From Neisseria zoodegmatis (GTDB taxonomy: Bacteria; Pseudomonadota; Gammaproteobacteria; Burkholderiales; Neisseriaceae), in assembly GCF_900187305.1 (NCBI RefSeq), contig NZ_LT906434.1, positions 434,001-498,000 on the forward strand: a DNA stretch of 64,000 nucleotides. Reading direction: 5' to 3'. The position numbers and the translations under genes are program-made. Below the pieces are notes generated by a model that was given only the letters and a program-made list of their open reading frames with translations, was not told where the DNA came from and searched no databases. Positions within the stretch are counted from its first letter, which is position 1; each line of letters begins with the position of its first letter. Below, piece after piece: positions 37,520-46,980 of this stretch.

Positions 37520-37561
37520 ATCATTTGATCACATCTGTTTGGTGCGATTTTATCAAATGAT
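37520..37561 (+). promoter_or_regulatory. Candidate DmpR upstream activating sequence
   Basis: ATCATTTGAT (37520-37529) and ATCAAATGAT (37552-37561) are perfect 10-bp inverted arms 22 bases apart, about 90-130 bases upstream of the -24 element. The TTGAT core resembles DmpR/XylR binding arms. Confidence 0.6.
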
Positions 37562-37620
37562 AAAAAATTAAAGGGTGCCGTTTCTGTTTCTTATTAGGTT
37601 TAATTTTTTTATTTGATAAA

Positions 37621-37633
37621 AATCAATAAATTA
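37621..37633 (+). promoter_or_regulatory. IHF consensus site
   Basis: AATCAATAAATTA matches the IHF consensus WATCAANNNNTTR at every defined position and lies between the UAS and the promoter, where IHF bends DNA in the Pseudomonas dmp Po promoter. Confidence 0.65.
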
Positions 37634-37649
37634 TATTTTTAATCATGTT

Positions 37650-37667
37650 TTGGCACGGTGTGTGCTA
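37650..37667 (+). promoter_or_regulatory. Sigma-54 (-24/-12) promoter of the phenol operon
   Basis: TTGGCACGGTGTGTGCTA matches the sigma-54 consensus YTGGCACGRNNNTTGCW at all but one defined base (G for T at the start of the TTGC block). It sits 52 bases before the dmpK start codon. Confidence 0.8.
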
Positions 37668-37718
37668 TATGAAAAGATATGCGTTTTCTAAAAAGCTGTC
37701 GGAAAAGAAAGGCACGAT

Positions 37719-37970
37719 ATGCACACTCCTTCTGCCGCACCATCGAATTTTGTGAAATACATCCGCGTTCGCAGCGAGCCGGATGCGCGTTTTGTTGAGT
37801 TTGATTTTGCCATCAACGACCCCTCGCTGTTTGTCGAACTCATCATGCCCCAGTCTTGTTTTGAAGAGTTTTGCAAGCGCAACCAAGTGGTTCACATGAG
37901 CGAAGAGCAATCCCAAAAAAACGATCAAGAAGCAGCCAAATGGCGTTACGGAACAGAAACCGGCCAATAA
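37719..37970 (+). CDS. dmpK: Phenol hydroxylase assembly subunit P0
   Basis: 83 residues (VKYIRVRSEPDARFVEFDFAINDPSLFVELIMPQSC...) matching the small DmpK/PhlA/MopK family. It is needed for phenol hydroxylase activity in cells but is not part of the catalytic complex; in DmpK it is thought to help load or assemble the diiron subunit. It is the first gene of the operon, 52 bases from the sigma-54 element, with AAAGG as ribosome site. dmpL follows after 28 bases. Confidence 0.88.
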   Translation: MHTPSAAPSNFVKYIRVRSEPDARFVEFDFAINDPSLFVELIMPQSCFEEFCKRNQVVHMSEEQSQKNDQEAAKWRYGTETGQ

Positions 37971-37998
37971 CAAGGCGCAAATTTAAGGAGAAACACAG

Positions 37999-39000
37999 AT
38001 GACTTTAGAAATCAAAACCGCCACCATCGAACCGGTTCGCCAAACATTTGCCAATGTGGAGCGGCGGTTCGGCAACAAGCCGGCCTCCCGTTATCAAGAG
38101 GCCACTTATGATGCGCAGGCGACAGCCAATTTCCATTACCGTCCGTTATGGATGCCCGAAAAAGAACTCAACGACCCCGGCCATACCGCGCTGACCATGC
38201 AGGATTGGTATGTTTTAAAAGACCCGCGCCAGTTTTTTTACAGTGCCTATGTGCAGAACCGCGCCAAGATGCAGGATGCGGCCGAGAACAATTATGCGTT
38301 TTTCGAAAAGCGCGGATTGGGCAAACTCATCAACCCCGATATCCAATCTCAAATTATTTTCAGCCTGCTGCCTTTGCGGCATGTGGAGCAGACCGCCAAT
38401 CTGAACATGATGTCCGGCTCTGCTTACGGCTACGGAACGGCGTTGACTCAGGCTTGCCTGTATGCCGCCATGGACCGTTTGGGTATGGCGCAATATTTGT
38501 CGCGCATAGGCTTGATGCTCGACGAAAACAGCGGCGAATCGCTGGCCCGCTCCAAAAAAATCTGGATGGAAGACCCTGCTTGGCAAGGTGTGCGGGCGTT
38601 GTGCGAAGAAATGCTGGTGCATAAAGATTGGGGCGAATTGTTTGTTGCCCAAAATCTGGTGGCCGATACCTTGGTAAATGTAGTGTTTTACCAAAAGCTC
38701 GACCAATGGCTGCTGGATAACAATGCGCGCGATATTTCCATGCTCACCGAATTTATGCAGCTCTGTCTGAAAGACCAAGCGGGTTGGGCAGACAGCGTTT
38801 TGAAAACCATAGCTGCCGAAAACGAATCCAACCGCGCCCTGATAAGCGGCTGGGTGGAAAAATGGCAGGAAAAAACCACGCAAGCCTACCGTCCGTTAAT
38901 CGACGCTTTGTTTGAAGACGGCGGTGCGGTGGTGGAAACGGTTAACGGCGAAATGGCCAAACGTGCGGCCAAAATCGGCCTGACGGCGAAAGGAGAATAA
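37999..39000 (+). CDS. dmpL: Phenol hydroxylase P1, oxygenase beta subunit
   Basis: 333 residues of the ferritin-like beta subunit of multicomponent phenol hydroxylases (SRYQEATYDAQATANFHYRPLWMPEKELNDPGHTAL region, then YVLKDPRQFFYSAYVQNRAKMQDA). It lacks the diiron ligands of the alpha subunit and forms the (alpha-beta) core with DmpN. The start has AAGGAG at 7-11 bases. dmpM begins 3 bases after its stop, so the two are translationally linked. Confidence 0.92.
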   Translation: MTLEIKTATIEPVRQTFANVERRFGNKPASRYQEATYDAQATANFHYRPLWMPEKELNDPGHTALTMQDWYVLKDPRQFFYSAYVQNRAKMQDAAENNYAFFEKRGLGKLINPDIQSQIIFSLLPLRHVEQTANLNMMSGSAYGYGTALTQACLYAAMDRLGMAQYLSRIGLMLDENSGESLARSKKIWMEDPAWQGVRALCEEMLVHKDWGELFVAQNLVADTLVNVVFYQKLDQWLLDNNARDISMLTEFMQLCLKDQAGWADSVLKTIAAENESNRALISGWVEKWQEKTTQAYRPLIDALFEDGGAVVETVNGEMAKRAAKIGLTAKGE

Positions 39001-39003
39001 AGC

Positions 39004-39273
39004 ATGTCAAAAGTTTATCTCGCTCTGCAAGACAACGACACTTCCCGCTATATCGTTGAAGCCGTCGAACAGGACAATCCCGATGTGGTGGTGATCTACC
39101 AGCCTGCCATGATCCGTATGGAGTGTGAAGGCAAGTTAGTGGTGAACAAAGCCACGGTAGAAGAAAAGCTGGGGCAAAGTTGGGAGGTGCAGGAGCTGCA
39201 TCTGAATCTGGTTACCATCGGCGGCAACGTGGACGAAGACGACGAAAGCCTCACGTTAAGCTGGAACCGCTGA
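39004..39273 (+). CDS. dmpM: Phenol hydroxylase P2, regulatory (coupling) protein
   Basis: 89 residues: SKVYLALQDNDTSRYIVEAVEQDNPDVVV with a conserved RMECEGKLVVNKATVEEKLG. This is the cofactor-less effector protein that binds the oxygenase and couples electron transfer to substrate hydroxylation. Family length is about 90. It is immediately downstream of dmpL and followed after 50 bases by dmpN. Confidence 0.92.
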   Translation: MSKVYLALQDNDTSRYIVEAVEQDNPDVVVIYQPAMIRMECEGKLVVNKATVEEKLGQSWEVQELHLNLVTIGGNVDEDDESLTLSWNR

Positions 39274-39323
39274 AACCACCGGCATACAACAAGCCGCTAG
39301 AAAGAATAACGAGGAGACACCCC

Positions 39324-40823
39324 ATGGCAAAACTGAATTTAAAAGACAAATACCGTTTGCTCACGCGCGATCTGGATTGGGATTTTTCCTATCAAGACCG
39401 CAAGGAAGCGTTTCCGTATGAAGACTTCGAAGGCATCAAAATCACCGACTGGTCGAAATGGGAAGACCCGTTCCGCCTCACCATGGATGCCTATTGGAAA
39501 TATCAGGCCGAAAAAGAGAAAAAACTGTATGCCATTTTTGATGCGTTTGCCCAAAACAACGGCCAGTTGAATATCTCGGATCCGCGCTATGTGAATGCCA
39601 TCAAAATCTTCCTGACCGGCGTTACCCCGCTCGAATATCAGGCTTATCAAGGTTATGCCCATGTGGGGCGCCAGTTCGGCGGCATCGGGGCGCGCATTGC
39701 CTCGCAAATGCAGTCGATCGACGAATTGCGCCATGTGCAAACCCAAATCCACGCCATGAGCCACTACAACAAATATTTCGACGGTTTCCAAGACTGGAGC
39801 CACATGCACGACCGTGTGTGGTATCTCTCCGTGCCCAAATCGTTCTTCGAAGACGCCCGTTCGGCAGGGCCGTTTGAATTTTTGCTGGCCATCAGCTTCT
39901 CGTTTGAATATGTGCTGACCAATCTGTTGTTTGTGCCGTTTATGTCGGGCGCGGCGCACAACGGCGACATGGCCACCGTTACCTTCGGTTTCAGCGCGCA
40001 ATCCGACGAAGCCCGCCACATGACGCTCGGCCTTGAAATCATCAAATTCCTGTTGGAACAGCACGAAGACAACCTGCCCATCGTGCAGAAGTGGATCGAC
40101 AAATGGTTTTGGCGCGGCACCCGCCTGCTGTCTATCGTGGCCATGATGATGGATTACATGCTGCCCAACAAAGTGATGTCGTGGAAAGAAGCATGGGAAG
40201 TGTATTTTGAAGAAGCCGGCGGCGCACTGTTTAAAGATTTGTCGCGCTACGGCATCCGCCTGCCCAAATACAGCGATGTGATCGAGAAAGAAAAAGAGCA
40301 CATTTCCCATCAAGCGTGGTGGATTTTCTACAACTTCGGCCACGCGGCGGGCTTCCACACTTGGATTCCGACCGACGAAGAGCTGGATTGGCTGAGCGAA
40401 AAATACCCCGACACTTTCGACAAATACTACCGCCCACGCTGGGAGCTGGCGAAAAAAATGGAAGCCGAAGGCAAACGCTTCTATTCAAACGGCCTGCCGC
40501 AACTGTGCCAAGTGTGCCAAGTGCCGATGGGCTTCACCGAAATGAACGGCGACCCCGGCGAAATCAGCTACCGCAGCGCCGAATTTGAAGGCGAGCGTTA
40601 CCACATGTGTTCAGACGGCTGCCACGATATTTTTGTGGACGAACCCGAAAAATTCGTACAGGCCTGGCTGCCGGTTCATCAAATTCTCCAAGGCAACTGT
40701 GGCGGCCCCGATTTGGAAAGCATTTTGCGCGACTACTACCGCCTCAATGTGGGAGCAGACAACTTGGATATGAAAGGTTCTCCCGACGAACAAAGATGGA
40801 AAGAATGGAAAGGCGTGGCCTGA
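39324..40823 (+). CDS. dmpN: Phenol hydroxylase P3, diiron oxygenase alpha subunit
   Basis: 499 residues from ATG 39324 (GAGGAGA upstream). It converts phenol to catechol with O2. Diiron ligands are visible: Glu104 (TPLEYQ), Glu134 and His137 (DELRHVQ), Glu195 (SFEYVL), Glu229 and His232 (DEARHM). The first three share numbering with toluene monooxygenase alpha subunits. A C-terminal Cys-rich segment (LCQVCQVPMGFTEMN, YHMCSDGCHDIF) is the zinc-type YHS-like region of phenol hydroxylases. It is slightly shorter than Pseudomonas DmpN (517). Confidence 0.95.
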   Translation: MAKLNLKDKYRLLTRDLDWDFSYQDRKEAFPYEDFEGIKITDWSKWEDPFRLTMDAYWKYQAEKEKKLYAIFDAFAQNNGQLNISDPRYVNAIKIFLTGVTPLEYQAYQGYAHVGRQFGGIGARIASQMQSIDELRHVQTQIHAMSHYNKYFDGFQDWSHMHDRVWYLSVPKSFFEDARSAGPFEFLLAISFSFEYVLTNLLFVPFMSGAAHNGDMATVTFGFSAQSDEARHMTLGLEIIKFLLEQHEDNLPIVQKWIDKWFWRGTRLLSIVAMMMDYMLPNKVMSWKEAWEVYFEEAGGALFKDLSRYGIRLPKYSDVIEKEKEHISHQAWWIFYNFGHAAGFHTWIPTDEELDWLSEKYPDTFDKYYRPRWELAKKMEAEGKRFYSNGLPQLCQVCQVPMGFTEMNGDPGEISYRSAEFEGERYHMCSDGCHDIFVDEPEKFVQAWLPVHQILQGNCGGPDLESILRDYYRLNVGADNLDMKGSPDEQRWKEWKGVA

Positions 40824-40916
40824 TCCGCCCGATTTGTTCGCACCGGCCAGCCGCAGACGCAGAGGCCGTCTGCACAGGCTGCATACACAACCCGATAAAT
40901 AAAAGGAGAGAACACC

Positions 40917-41279
40917 ATGCCTACCAAAGCCATTGTCAGCAATTACCGCGGCGAAGTGCGCGACCGTCGCGAAAACTTCGGCGGCAACATTTTAGTATTT
41001 GTCGGCTGGGACAAACACCTGCTGTTTTGTTCGGCGTTGGCTTTCGCCCTGCCGCCCGATATGCCCTTCCAAGATTTCCGCCAAAACGTGCTCAAGCAGG
41101 GATTTTCGCAGCACCCCGATTTCGATTCCATCAAATGGGACGATGTCGAGTGGCAGTTGAACGGCCGTGCGCTTGCCCCCGATGACGGCAAAACCCTCGA
41201 ACAGCTCGGTTTCGACCATAAATCCCTGCTGCGCTTCAACACTCCCGGCCTCAACGGCTGGAACGGCAGCGGCGTATAA
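40917..41279 (+). CDS. dmpO: Phenol hydroxylase P4
   Basis: 120 residues (VSNYRGEVRDRRENFGGNILVFVGWDKHLLFCSALAFALPPDMPF) of the DmpO/TouB-like gamma subunit, which completes the hydroxylase hexamer. Ribosome site AAGGAGAG. The 93-base gap from dmpN contains a one-mismatch uptake sequence (AGGCCGTCTGCA at 40863). Confidence 0.92.
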   Translation: MPTKAIVSNYRGEVRDRRENFGGNILVFVGWDKHLLFCSALAFALPPDMPFQDFRQNVLKQGFSQHPDFDSIKWDDVEWQLNGRALAPDDGKTLEQLGFDHKSLLRFNTPGLNGWNGSGV

Positions 41280-41297
41280 GCAGATAAGGAGGGTGCA

Positions 41298-42359
41298 ATG
41301 AGCTACCAAGTAACAGTAGAGCCGACCGGCGATGTGATCGAAGTGGAAGAAGGCCAAACCATTCTGAATGCCGCGCTGCGTCAGGGCGTGTGGCTGCCCT
41401 TTGCCTGCGGCCACGGCACTTGCGGCACCTGCAAAGTGCAGGTAACCGACGGCTACGGCGATTTGGGCAACGCCTCACCGTTTGCCTTGATGGATGTCGA
41501 GCGCGACGAGGGCAAGGTTTTGGCCTGCTGCTTCATGCCGGAATCGGACGTAACCATCGAAGCCGACATTGATGTCGACCCCGACTTCTTAGGCTACCCC
41601 GTGGAAGACTACACCGCCACCGTGGTGGCCGCCGAACCGCTTTCCCCCACCATTTTGGGCATTACGCTGAAGCTCGACCGGCCCATGCAGTTTCAGGCAG
41701 GCCAATATATCAACCTGCAAGTGCCGGGCGTGGAAGGCACGCGTGCGTTTTCGATTGCCAATCCGCCGTCGATGGCCGACACGGTTGAACTGCATGTGCG
41801 CAAAGTCGAAGGCGGCGCGGCCACAACCTGGCTGCACGAAAGCCTGAAAGAAGGCGACGAGCTGCCGCTTTCCGGCCCTTACGGCCAATTCTTCGTGCGC
41901 AAATCCGACGACCAAGACGTGATTTTCATTGCCGGCGGTTCGGGTTTGTCCAGCCCCGAATCCATGATTCTCGACTTGCTGGAAGCGGGTGACAGCCGCC
42001 AGATTTACCTGTTTCAGGGCGCGCGCAACGTAGCCGAACTCTACCACCGCGAGCGGTTTGAAAAGCTGGCCGAAGCGCATGAAAACTTCCACTACATTCC
42101 GGCATTGAACGCCGCCCTGCCCGAAGAAAACTGGCAAGGCTTCAACGGTTTCGTACACGAAGCCGTGGCCGATTACTTCAGCAACCGTTGCAGCGGCCAC
42201 AAAGCTTATCTGTGCGGCCCGCCGCCGATGATCGAAGCGGCCGTATCCACCCTGATGCAGAGCCGCCTGTTTGAGCGCGACATCCACATGGAGCGTTTCT
42301 TAACTGCTGCCGACGGCAGCGAAACACAAACCCGTTCGGCCTTGTTCAAAAAAATCTGA
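41298..42359 (+). CDS. dmpP: Phenol hydroxylase P5, NADH:ferredoxin-type reductase
   Basis: 353 residues. An N-terminal plant-type [2Fe-2S] domain has the cysteines of FACGHGTCGTCKVQ and a fourth in VLACCF. An FAD-binding domain follows with RAFSIANPPS (RxxS type), then the NAD domain with FIAGGSGLSSPESM and a C-terminal CGPPPMIEA. It passes electrons from NADH to the diiron centre of DmpN. Overall length matches DmpP (353). Adjacent to dmpO by 18 bases; the next gene is dmpF instead of the usual dmpQ. Confidence 0.95.
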   Translation: MSYQVTVEPTGDVIEVEEGQTILNAALRQGVWLPFACGHGTCGTCKVQVTDGYGDLGNASPFALMDVERDEGKVLACCFMPESDVTIEADIDVDPDFLGYPVEDYTATVVAAEPLSPTILGITLKLDRPMQFQAGQYINLQVPGVEGTRAFSIANPPSMADTVELHVRKVEGGAATTWLHESLKEGDELPLSGPYGQFFVRKSDDQDVIFIAGGSGLSSPESMILDLLEAGDSRQIYLFQGARNVAELYHRERFEKLAEAHENFHYIPALNAALPEENWQGFNGFVHEAVADYFSNRCSGHKAYLCGPPPMIEAAVSTLMQSRLFERDIHMERFLTAADGSETQTRSALFKKI

Positions 42360-42431
42360 ACCACGGTTCAGATGTTCAGACAGGCCGTCTGAAAACCTTG
42401 ACGAACAACCAGATAATAAGAGGAGAAAGCC

Positions 42432-43340
42432 GTGAGTAAAAAACTAAAAGCGGCCATTATCGGGCCGGGCAACATCGGCACCGACCTACTGATGAAAATG
42501 AAGCGTTCCGAGTGGATAGAGCCGGTGTGGATGGTCGGCATCGACCCGCAATCCGAAGGCTTGAAGCGCGCCCGCGACATGGGCATTAAAATCAGCGACA
42601 CCGGCGTGGACGGCTTGCTGCCGTATGTGAAAGAAGACGACATCCGCATCGCCTTCGACGCCACGTCCGCTTATGTACATGCCGAAAACAGCCGAAAGCT
42701 CAACGAGCAGGGCGTGATCATGATTGATTTGACCCCCGCTGCCGTCGGCCCTTTCTGCATTCCCCCCGTTAATCTCAAAGCCCATGCTGAAAAGCTGGAA
42801 ATGAACGTCAACATGGTTACCTGCGGCGGGCAGGCCACGATTCCGATGGTGGCGGCCATTTCCCGCGTTCAGCCCGTCAGCTACGGCGAAATCATCGCCA
42901 CCGTGTCGTCCAAATCGGTCGGCCCCGGCACCCGCGCCAATATCGACGAATTCACCCGCACCACCGCGCAGGCCGTGGAAAGTGTGGGTGGCGCCAAAAA
43001 AGGCAAAGCCATCATCATCATCAATCCGGCCGAACCGCCTTTGATGATGCGCGACACCATCCATTGCCTCACCGAAAGCGAACCCGACCAAGCCGCGATT
43101 ACCGAATCCGTACACCGCATGGTGGCCGACGTGCAGCGCTATGTGCCGGGCTACACACTGGTCAACGGCCCCGTGTTCGACGGCAACAAAGTGTCGATTT
43201 TCGTAGAAGTGAAGGGCTTGGGCGATTTTCTGCCGCCTTATGCCGGCAATCTCGACATCATGACCGCCGCCGGTTTGCGCACCGCCGAAATGTTTGCCGA
43301 AGAAGCGGCCAACGGCGTGTTGACTTTGCCCGCACGCTAA
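42432..43340 (+). CDS. dmpF: Acetaldehyde dehydrogenase (acylating)
   Basis: 302 residues from a GTG start with AAGAGGAG upstream. The Rossmann motif is [16 protein letters not shown], and the catalytic cysteine lies in [16 protein letters not shown]. It turns acetaldehyde, CoA and NAD+ into acetyl-CoA and in the known complex receives acetaldehyde through a channel from DmpG, the next gene. It is separated from dmpP by 72 bases with an AG-DUS at 42382, a breakpoint relative to the Pseudomonas order. Confidence 0.95.
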   Translation: MSKKLKAAIIGPGNIGTDLLMKMKRSEWIEPVWMVGIDPQSEGLKRARDMGIKISDTGVDGLLPYVKEDDIRIAFDATSAYVHAENSRKLNEQGVIMIDLTPAAVGPFCIPPVNLKAHAEKLEMNVNMVTCGGQATIPMVAAISRVQPVSYGEIIATVSSKSVGPGTRANIDEFTRTTAQAVESVGGAKKGKAIIIINPAEPPLMMRDTIHCLTESEPDQAAITESVHRMVADVQRYVPGYTLVNGPVFDGNKVSIFVEVKGLGDFLPPYAGNLDIMTAAGLRTAEMFAEEAANGVLTLPAR

Positions 43341-43350
43341 GGAGAACGAC

Positions 43351-44382
43351 ATGGATTTAAAAGGTAAAAAAGTTACCCTGCACGATATGAGCCTGCGCGA
43401 CGGCATGCACGCCAAACGCCATCAGATTTCGTTAAACGAAATGGTAAACATCGCCACCGGTCTCGACGAAGCCGGTATGCCGCTGATTGAAGTAACCCAC
43501 GGCGACGGCTTGGGCGGCGCGTCGCTCAACTACGGCTTTCCCGCCCACAGCGACGAAGAATACCTCGGCGCCGTGATTCCCAAAATGAAGCAGGCCAAAG
43601 TGTCGGCCTTGCTGTTGCCCGGCATCGGCACCGTTGACCATCTCTTGATGGCCAAAGACTTGGGCGTGTCGTGCATCCGCGTGGCCACGCACTGCACCGA
43701 GGCCGACGTTTCCCAACAACACATCGCCAAATCCGCCGAGCTGGGCTTGGATACCGTCGGCTTTCTGATGATGGCGCACATGGTGCCCGCCGCCAAACTG
43801 ATCGAGCAGGCCAAGCTGATGGAAGGCTACGGCGCCAACTGCATCTATTGCACCGATTCGGCAGGCTACATGCTGCCCGAAGAAGTGGAAGAAAAAATCG
43901 GTGCGCTGCGCCAAGCCCTTAAGCCCGAAACCGAGCTGGGCTTCCACGGCCACCACAATCTCGGCATGGGCATTGCCAACTCGCTGGCCGCCGTGCACGC
44001 CGGAGCCAACCGCATCGACGGTTCGGTTGCAGGTTTGGGCGCAGGCGCGGGCAATACGCCGCTGGAAGTGTTTGTGGCGGTGTTGGAGCGCATGGGTGTC
44101 GAACACGGCACCGATCTCTTCAAACTGATGGACGTGGCCGAAGACCGCGTGGTGCCGATTATGGACCACCCCATCCGCGTCGACCGCAACGCGCTCACGC
44201 TGGGCTATGCGGGCGTGTATTCGTCGTTCCTGCTGTTTGCCAAACGCGCCGAAGCCAAATACGGCGTGTCCGCCCGCGAAATTTTGGTGGAGCTGGGCAA
44301 GCGCGGCACCGTCGGCGGGCAGGAAGACATGATCGAAGATTTGGCACTCACCATGGCCAAGCAGAAAGGCAAAACAGCATGA
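43351..44382 (+). CDS. dmpG: 4-hydroxy-2-oxovalerate aldolase
   Basis: 343 residues of the HMGL-like TIM-barrel family. Active-site and metal features: [12 protein letters not shown] near the N-terminus, the [12 protein letters not shown] segment and [15 protein letters not shown] with the manganese-binding histidines; [16 protein letters not shown] follows. It splits 4-hydroxy-2-oxovalerate into pyruvate and acetaldehyde and forms the substrate-channelling complex with DmpF. It starts 10 bases after dmpF and its stop overlaps the dmpH start (ATGA). Confidence 0.95.
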   Translation: MDLKGKKVTLHDMSLRDGMHAKRHQISLNEMVNIATGLDEAGMPLIEVTHGDGLGGASLNYGFPAHSDEEYLGAVIPKMKQAKVSALLLPGIGTVDHLLMAKDLGVSCIRVATHCTEADVSQQHIAKSAELGLDTVGFLMMAHMVPAAKLIEQAKLMEGYGANCIYCTDSAGYMLPEEVEEKIGALRQALKPETELGFHGHHNLGMGIANSLAAVHAGANRIDGSVAGLGAGAGNTPLEVFVAVLERMGVEHGTDLFKLMDVAEDRVVPIMDHPIRVDRNALTLGYAGVYSSFLLFAKRAEAKYGVSAREILVELGKRGTVGGQEDMIEDLALTMAKQKGKTA

Positions 44383-45170
44383 GCACATTAAGCAGAGAAC
44401 ACATCGAGCAACTGGCCGAACATTTGGAAAACGCCGAATTGCAGGCTTATGAAGTGACTAAAATCACCGACGATTTTCCCGATATGGATTACGCAGACGC
44501 CTTCGACATCCAATGGGAAATCCGCCGCCGCAAAGAAGTGCGCGGCAACAAAATCGTCGGCATGAAAATGGGGCTGACCTCATGGGCGAAGATGAGCCAA
44601 ATGGGCGTGGAACACCCTTGCTACGGTTTTCTGGCCGACTATTTCAGCGTGCCCGAAGGCGCGGCGGTGAAGCACGACGAGCTGATCCACCCCAAAATCG
44701 AAGCCGAGCTGGCGTTTGTAACCAAAGCCGACCTGCGCGGCCCCGGCTGCCACATCGGCGACGTATTGGCCGCCACCGATTTCGTGATGCCCGCCATCGA
44801 AGTGATTGACTCGCGCTATAAAGATTTCAAATTCGATTTGAAATCGGTGATTGCCGACAACTCTTCTTCCAGCCGTTTCATTACCGGCGGCTGTGCCAAA
44901 CCCGCGAGCGAATTGGATTTGAAAACGCTGGGCGTGGTGATGGAAATCAACGGCAAAGTGGTGCAGACCGGCGCGGGCGCGGCGGTGTTGGGGCATCCGG
45001 CCGCATCGGTGGCCATGCTGGCGAACATGCTGGCCGAGCGCGGCGAATATCTACCGGCCGGTTCGTTTGTGATGATCGGCGCGATTACCGCCGCCGTACA
45101 GGTGGAAAAAGGCGACTCGTTCTGCGTGCATTTCCAAGATTTGGGCAGCATCAGCGGCCGTTTTGAATAA
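44379..45170 (+). CDS. dmpH: 4-oxalocrotonate decarboxylase
   Basis: 263 residues, matching DmpH in [14 protein letters not shown] regions: [51 protein letters not shown] and [13 protein letters not shown]. It belongs to the hydratase/decarboxylase family shared with DmpE but is clearly the decarboxylase by sequence. It makes 2-hydroxypenta-2,4-dienoate from the keto form of 4-oxalocrotonate and works in complex with DmpE, encoded 3.5 kb downstream here. Confidence 0.93.
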   Translation: MSTLSREHIEQLAEHLENAELQAYEVTKITDDFPDMDYADAFDIQWEIRRRKEVRGNKIVGMKMGLTSWAKMSQMGVEHPCYGFLADYFSVPEGAAVKHDELIHPKIEAELAFVTKADLRGPGCHIGDVLAATDFVMPAIEVIDSRYKDFKFDLKSVIADNSSSSRFITGGCAKPASELDLKTLGVVMEINGKVVQTGAGAAVLGHPAASVAMLANMLAERGEYLPAGSFVMIGAITAAVQVEKGDSFCVHFQDLGSISGRFE

Positions 45171-45191
45171 ACCTAAAGAAAGGAAACAACC

Positions 45192-45383
45192 ATGCCGATT
45201 ATTCAAGTCCACATGATGGAAGGCCGCACCGACGAGCAGAAAGAAGCCGTTATCCGCGAAGTAACCGAAGCCATGATCCGCGCCGTGGGTGCGCCCAAAG
45301 AATCGGTGCGGGTGCTGATTAACGAAATGCCCAAGCAGCATTTCGGTATTGCAGGAGAGTCGGCCAAAGCCAAAGGCCGCTGA
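45192..45383 (+). CDS. dmpI: 4-oxalocrotonate tautomerase
   Basis: 63 codons; after Met removal Pro1 (MPIIQVHMMEG) is the catalytic base. Arg in RVLINEMPKQHFGIAG corresponds to the conserved substrate-binding region. It isomerises the enol to the keto form of 4-oxalocrotonate for DmpH. Family length 62-63. Followed after 68 bases, holding an inverted DUS pair, by dmpQ. Confidence 0.95.
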   Translation: MPIIQVHMMEGRTDEQKEAVIREVTEAMIRAVGAPKESVRVLINEMPKQHFGIAGESAKAKGR

Positions 45384-45397
45384 CGGTGCTTAGTGTG

Positions 45398-45423
45398 TTC
45401 AGACGGCATGGAGGCCGTCTGAA
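45398..45423. repeat. Inverted DUS pair at the dmpI/dmpQ junction
   Basis: TTCAGACGGCAT (45398-45409) and AGGCCGTCTGAA (45412-45423), two bases apart, at a point where the gene order departs from the Pseudomonas operon. It may act as a weak internal terminator. Confidence 0.7.
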
Positions 45424-45451
45424 ACCACCCAAGCAGCAAGGAGGTGAGGTG

Positions 45452-45775
45452 ATGTGCTACACGGTATGTATCAAAGAGCAAATCGATTCGGATTGCTGTT
45501 TGCGCAATATCACGGTTGAAGAAGGGCAAAGCCTGCTGGTTGCCTCGGAGCGCAACGGGCAGCCGCCGATTGCCGTCGGTTGCCGCGGCGGCGGATGCGG
45601 CGTGTGCAGAATCCGCATCGTGTCGGGCAGCTACCGCAAAAAGGCCATGAGCAAAACCCATATCAACGAGCAAGACTTGGCGCAGGGCGTGGTTTTGGCC
45701 TGCCGGGTGTTTCCCGAAAGCGATATGGAAGTGGTGAGCGAAAAGCCCTGCACTCCCTACAACCCGTTTGCGTAA
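45452..45775 (+). CDS. dmpQ: Chloroplast-type ferredoxin DmpQ/XylT
   Basis: 107 residues from ATG 45452 behind a strong AAGGAGGTGA. The [2Fe-2S] cysteines are in CRGGGCGVCRIRI plus LACRVF. This ferredoxin family re-reduces the active-site iron of catechol 2,3-dioxygenase after inactivation by substituted catechols. It sits directly before dmpB, its client. The conserved pairing Q-B is retained although the surrounding order is changed. Confidence 0.92.
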   Translation: MCYTVCIKEQIDSDCCLRNITVEEGQSLLVASERNGQPPIAVGCRGGGCGVCRIRIVSGSYRKKAMSKTHINEQDLAQGVVLACRVFPESDMEVVSEKPCTPYNPFA

Positions 45776-45864
45776 CCGCCGCTTCAAGCCGCTTGGGCTG
45801 CGTATCGGTTCGCCCGTTATGGCGTTTTTAGATTGTTTGCTGGATACAAACAAGGAGAAAGAAG

Positions 45865-46791
45865 ATGAGAAAAGGTGTGATGCGCCCCGGCCATGTGCAA
45901 ATCCGCGTATTGGATATGGATGAAGCCGTGAAACATTACGGCGACTTGTTGGGCTTGATTCCCGTTGGCACCGACGGGCAGGGCCGCCGCTATTTTAAAG
46001 GCTGGACGGAAATAGACAGTTTTTCGGTGGTGCTGCGCGAGGCAGACGAAGCCGGTATGGATTTCATGGCGTTTAAAGTGGTTGACGAAGCCACCTTAGA
46101 CCAACTGCGCCAAGAGCTGGTTGATTTCGGCGGTTTGGACGTGCACGACATCCCCGCCGGCGAGCTGGAAGGCTGCGGCCGCCGCGTGCGTTTTACCGCG
46201 CCCACAGGCCATGTGTTCGAGCTGTTTGCCACCAAAGACCAACCGGGCAAATACGGTGTGAGCAACCACAACCCCGAAGCGTGGCCGCGCGATTTGAAAG
46301 GCATGAAGGCCACCCGTTTCGACCACTGCCTGCTTTACGGCGACGATCTCGACCGCACGTTTGATCTGTTCACCCAAGTGTTGGGTTTCGGTTTGGCCGA
46401 GCAGGTGGTTACGCCCGAGGGCGCGCGGGCCGCACAGTTTTTAACCTGCTCGATGAAAGCGCACGACGTGGCCTTTATCCGCCACCCCGAAAAAGGCAAA
46501 TTCCACCATGCTTCGTTTTACTTGGAAACATGGAACGACGTGCTGTTGGCAGGCGATTTAATCTCCATGACCGATACCTCCATCGACATCGGCCCGACCC
46601 GCCACGGCTTAACCCACGGGCAGACGATTTATTTCTTCGACCCCTCCGGCAACCGCAACGAAGTGTTTGCGGGCGGCGACTACTATTATCCCGACCACCC
46701 GCCCGTTACTTGGGATGTGGATAAGCTGGGCAAAGCCATTTTCTACCACGACCGCGTGCTCAACGAGCGTTTCTTAACCGTATTGACTTAA
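45865..46791 (+). CDS. dmpB: Catechol 2,3-dioxygenase
   Basis: 308 residues of the two-domain vicinal oxygen chelate family, one longer at the N-terminus than XylE. Iron ligands by alignment are His154 (FDHCLLYG), His215 (FHHASFYL) and Glu266, inside the extradiol signature [20 protein letters not shown]. It cleaves catechol next to the hydroxyls to 2-hydroxymuconic semialdehyde. AAGGAGAAAG ribosome site. Confidence 0.96.
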   Translation: MRKGVMRPGHVQIRVLDMDEAVKHYGDLLGLIPVGTDGQGRRYFKGWTEIDSFSVVLREADEAGMDFMAFKVVDEATLDQLRQELVDFGGLDVHDIPAGELEGCGRRVRFTAPTGHVFELFATKDQPGKYGVSNHNPEAWPRDLKGMKATRFDHCLLYGDDLDRTFDLFTQVLGFGLAEQVVTPEGARAAQFLTCSMKAHDVAFIRHPEKGKFHHASFYLETWNDVLLAGDLISMTDTSIDIGPTRHGLTHGQTIYFFDPSGNRNEVFAGGDYYYPDHPPVTWDVDKLGKAIFYHDRVLNERFLTVLT

Positions 46792-46800
46792 GCGGCATGT

Positions 46801-46836
46801 TTCAGACGGCCTGCTCGAAACAAGAGGCCGTCTGAA
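46801..46836. terminator. DUS hairpin after dmpB
   Basis: TTCAGACGGCCT (46801-46812) and AGGCCGTCTGAA (46825-46836) inside the 189-base dmpB-dmpC gap. Confidence 0.6.
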
Positions 46837-46840
46837 CATG

Positions 46841-46885
46841 AATAACCGTCCTACTCGGGTCTGCCCGGGTATGACGGCGGTTATT
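46841..46885. repeat. REP-type palindrome in the dmpB-dmpC gap
   Basis: AATAACCGTC at the left and its near inverse at the right flank a CTACTCGGGT/CCCGGGTATGAC core, related to the TACTCGGGCTTGACCCGAGTA palindromes at 49.5, 52.6 and 58.9 kb. Confidence 0.6.
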
Positions 46886-46980
46886 GATGAAGTATTGAGC
46901 GGTCTAACCGTTCTTTTCAGACAGGCATCAAGGCCGTCTGAAAAGCGTGCACGAACCCTATCGAAAACAGAGGCAGAAAC

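Larger units (their letters stand above)
37119..37718. other. Divergent dmpR / phenol operon regulatory region
   Basis: 600 strongly AT-rich bases with no gene. It contains, towards dmpK, an inverted-repeat UAS (37520-37561), an IHF-type site (37621-37633) and a sigma-54 promoter (37650-37667). The promoter of dmpR must lie in the left part but is not clear by eye. Confidence 0.75.

Noticed and set aside
39180..39323. Longer N-terminus for the phenol hydroxylase alpha subunit
   Set aside because: The extra codons overlap dmpM out of frame and lack family similarity; the ATG at 39324 has GAGGAGA and a family-like start.
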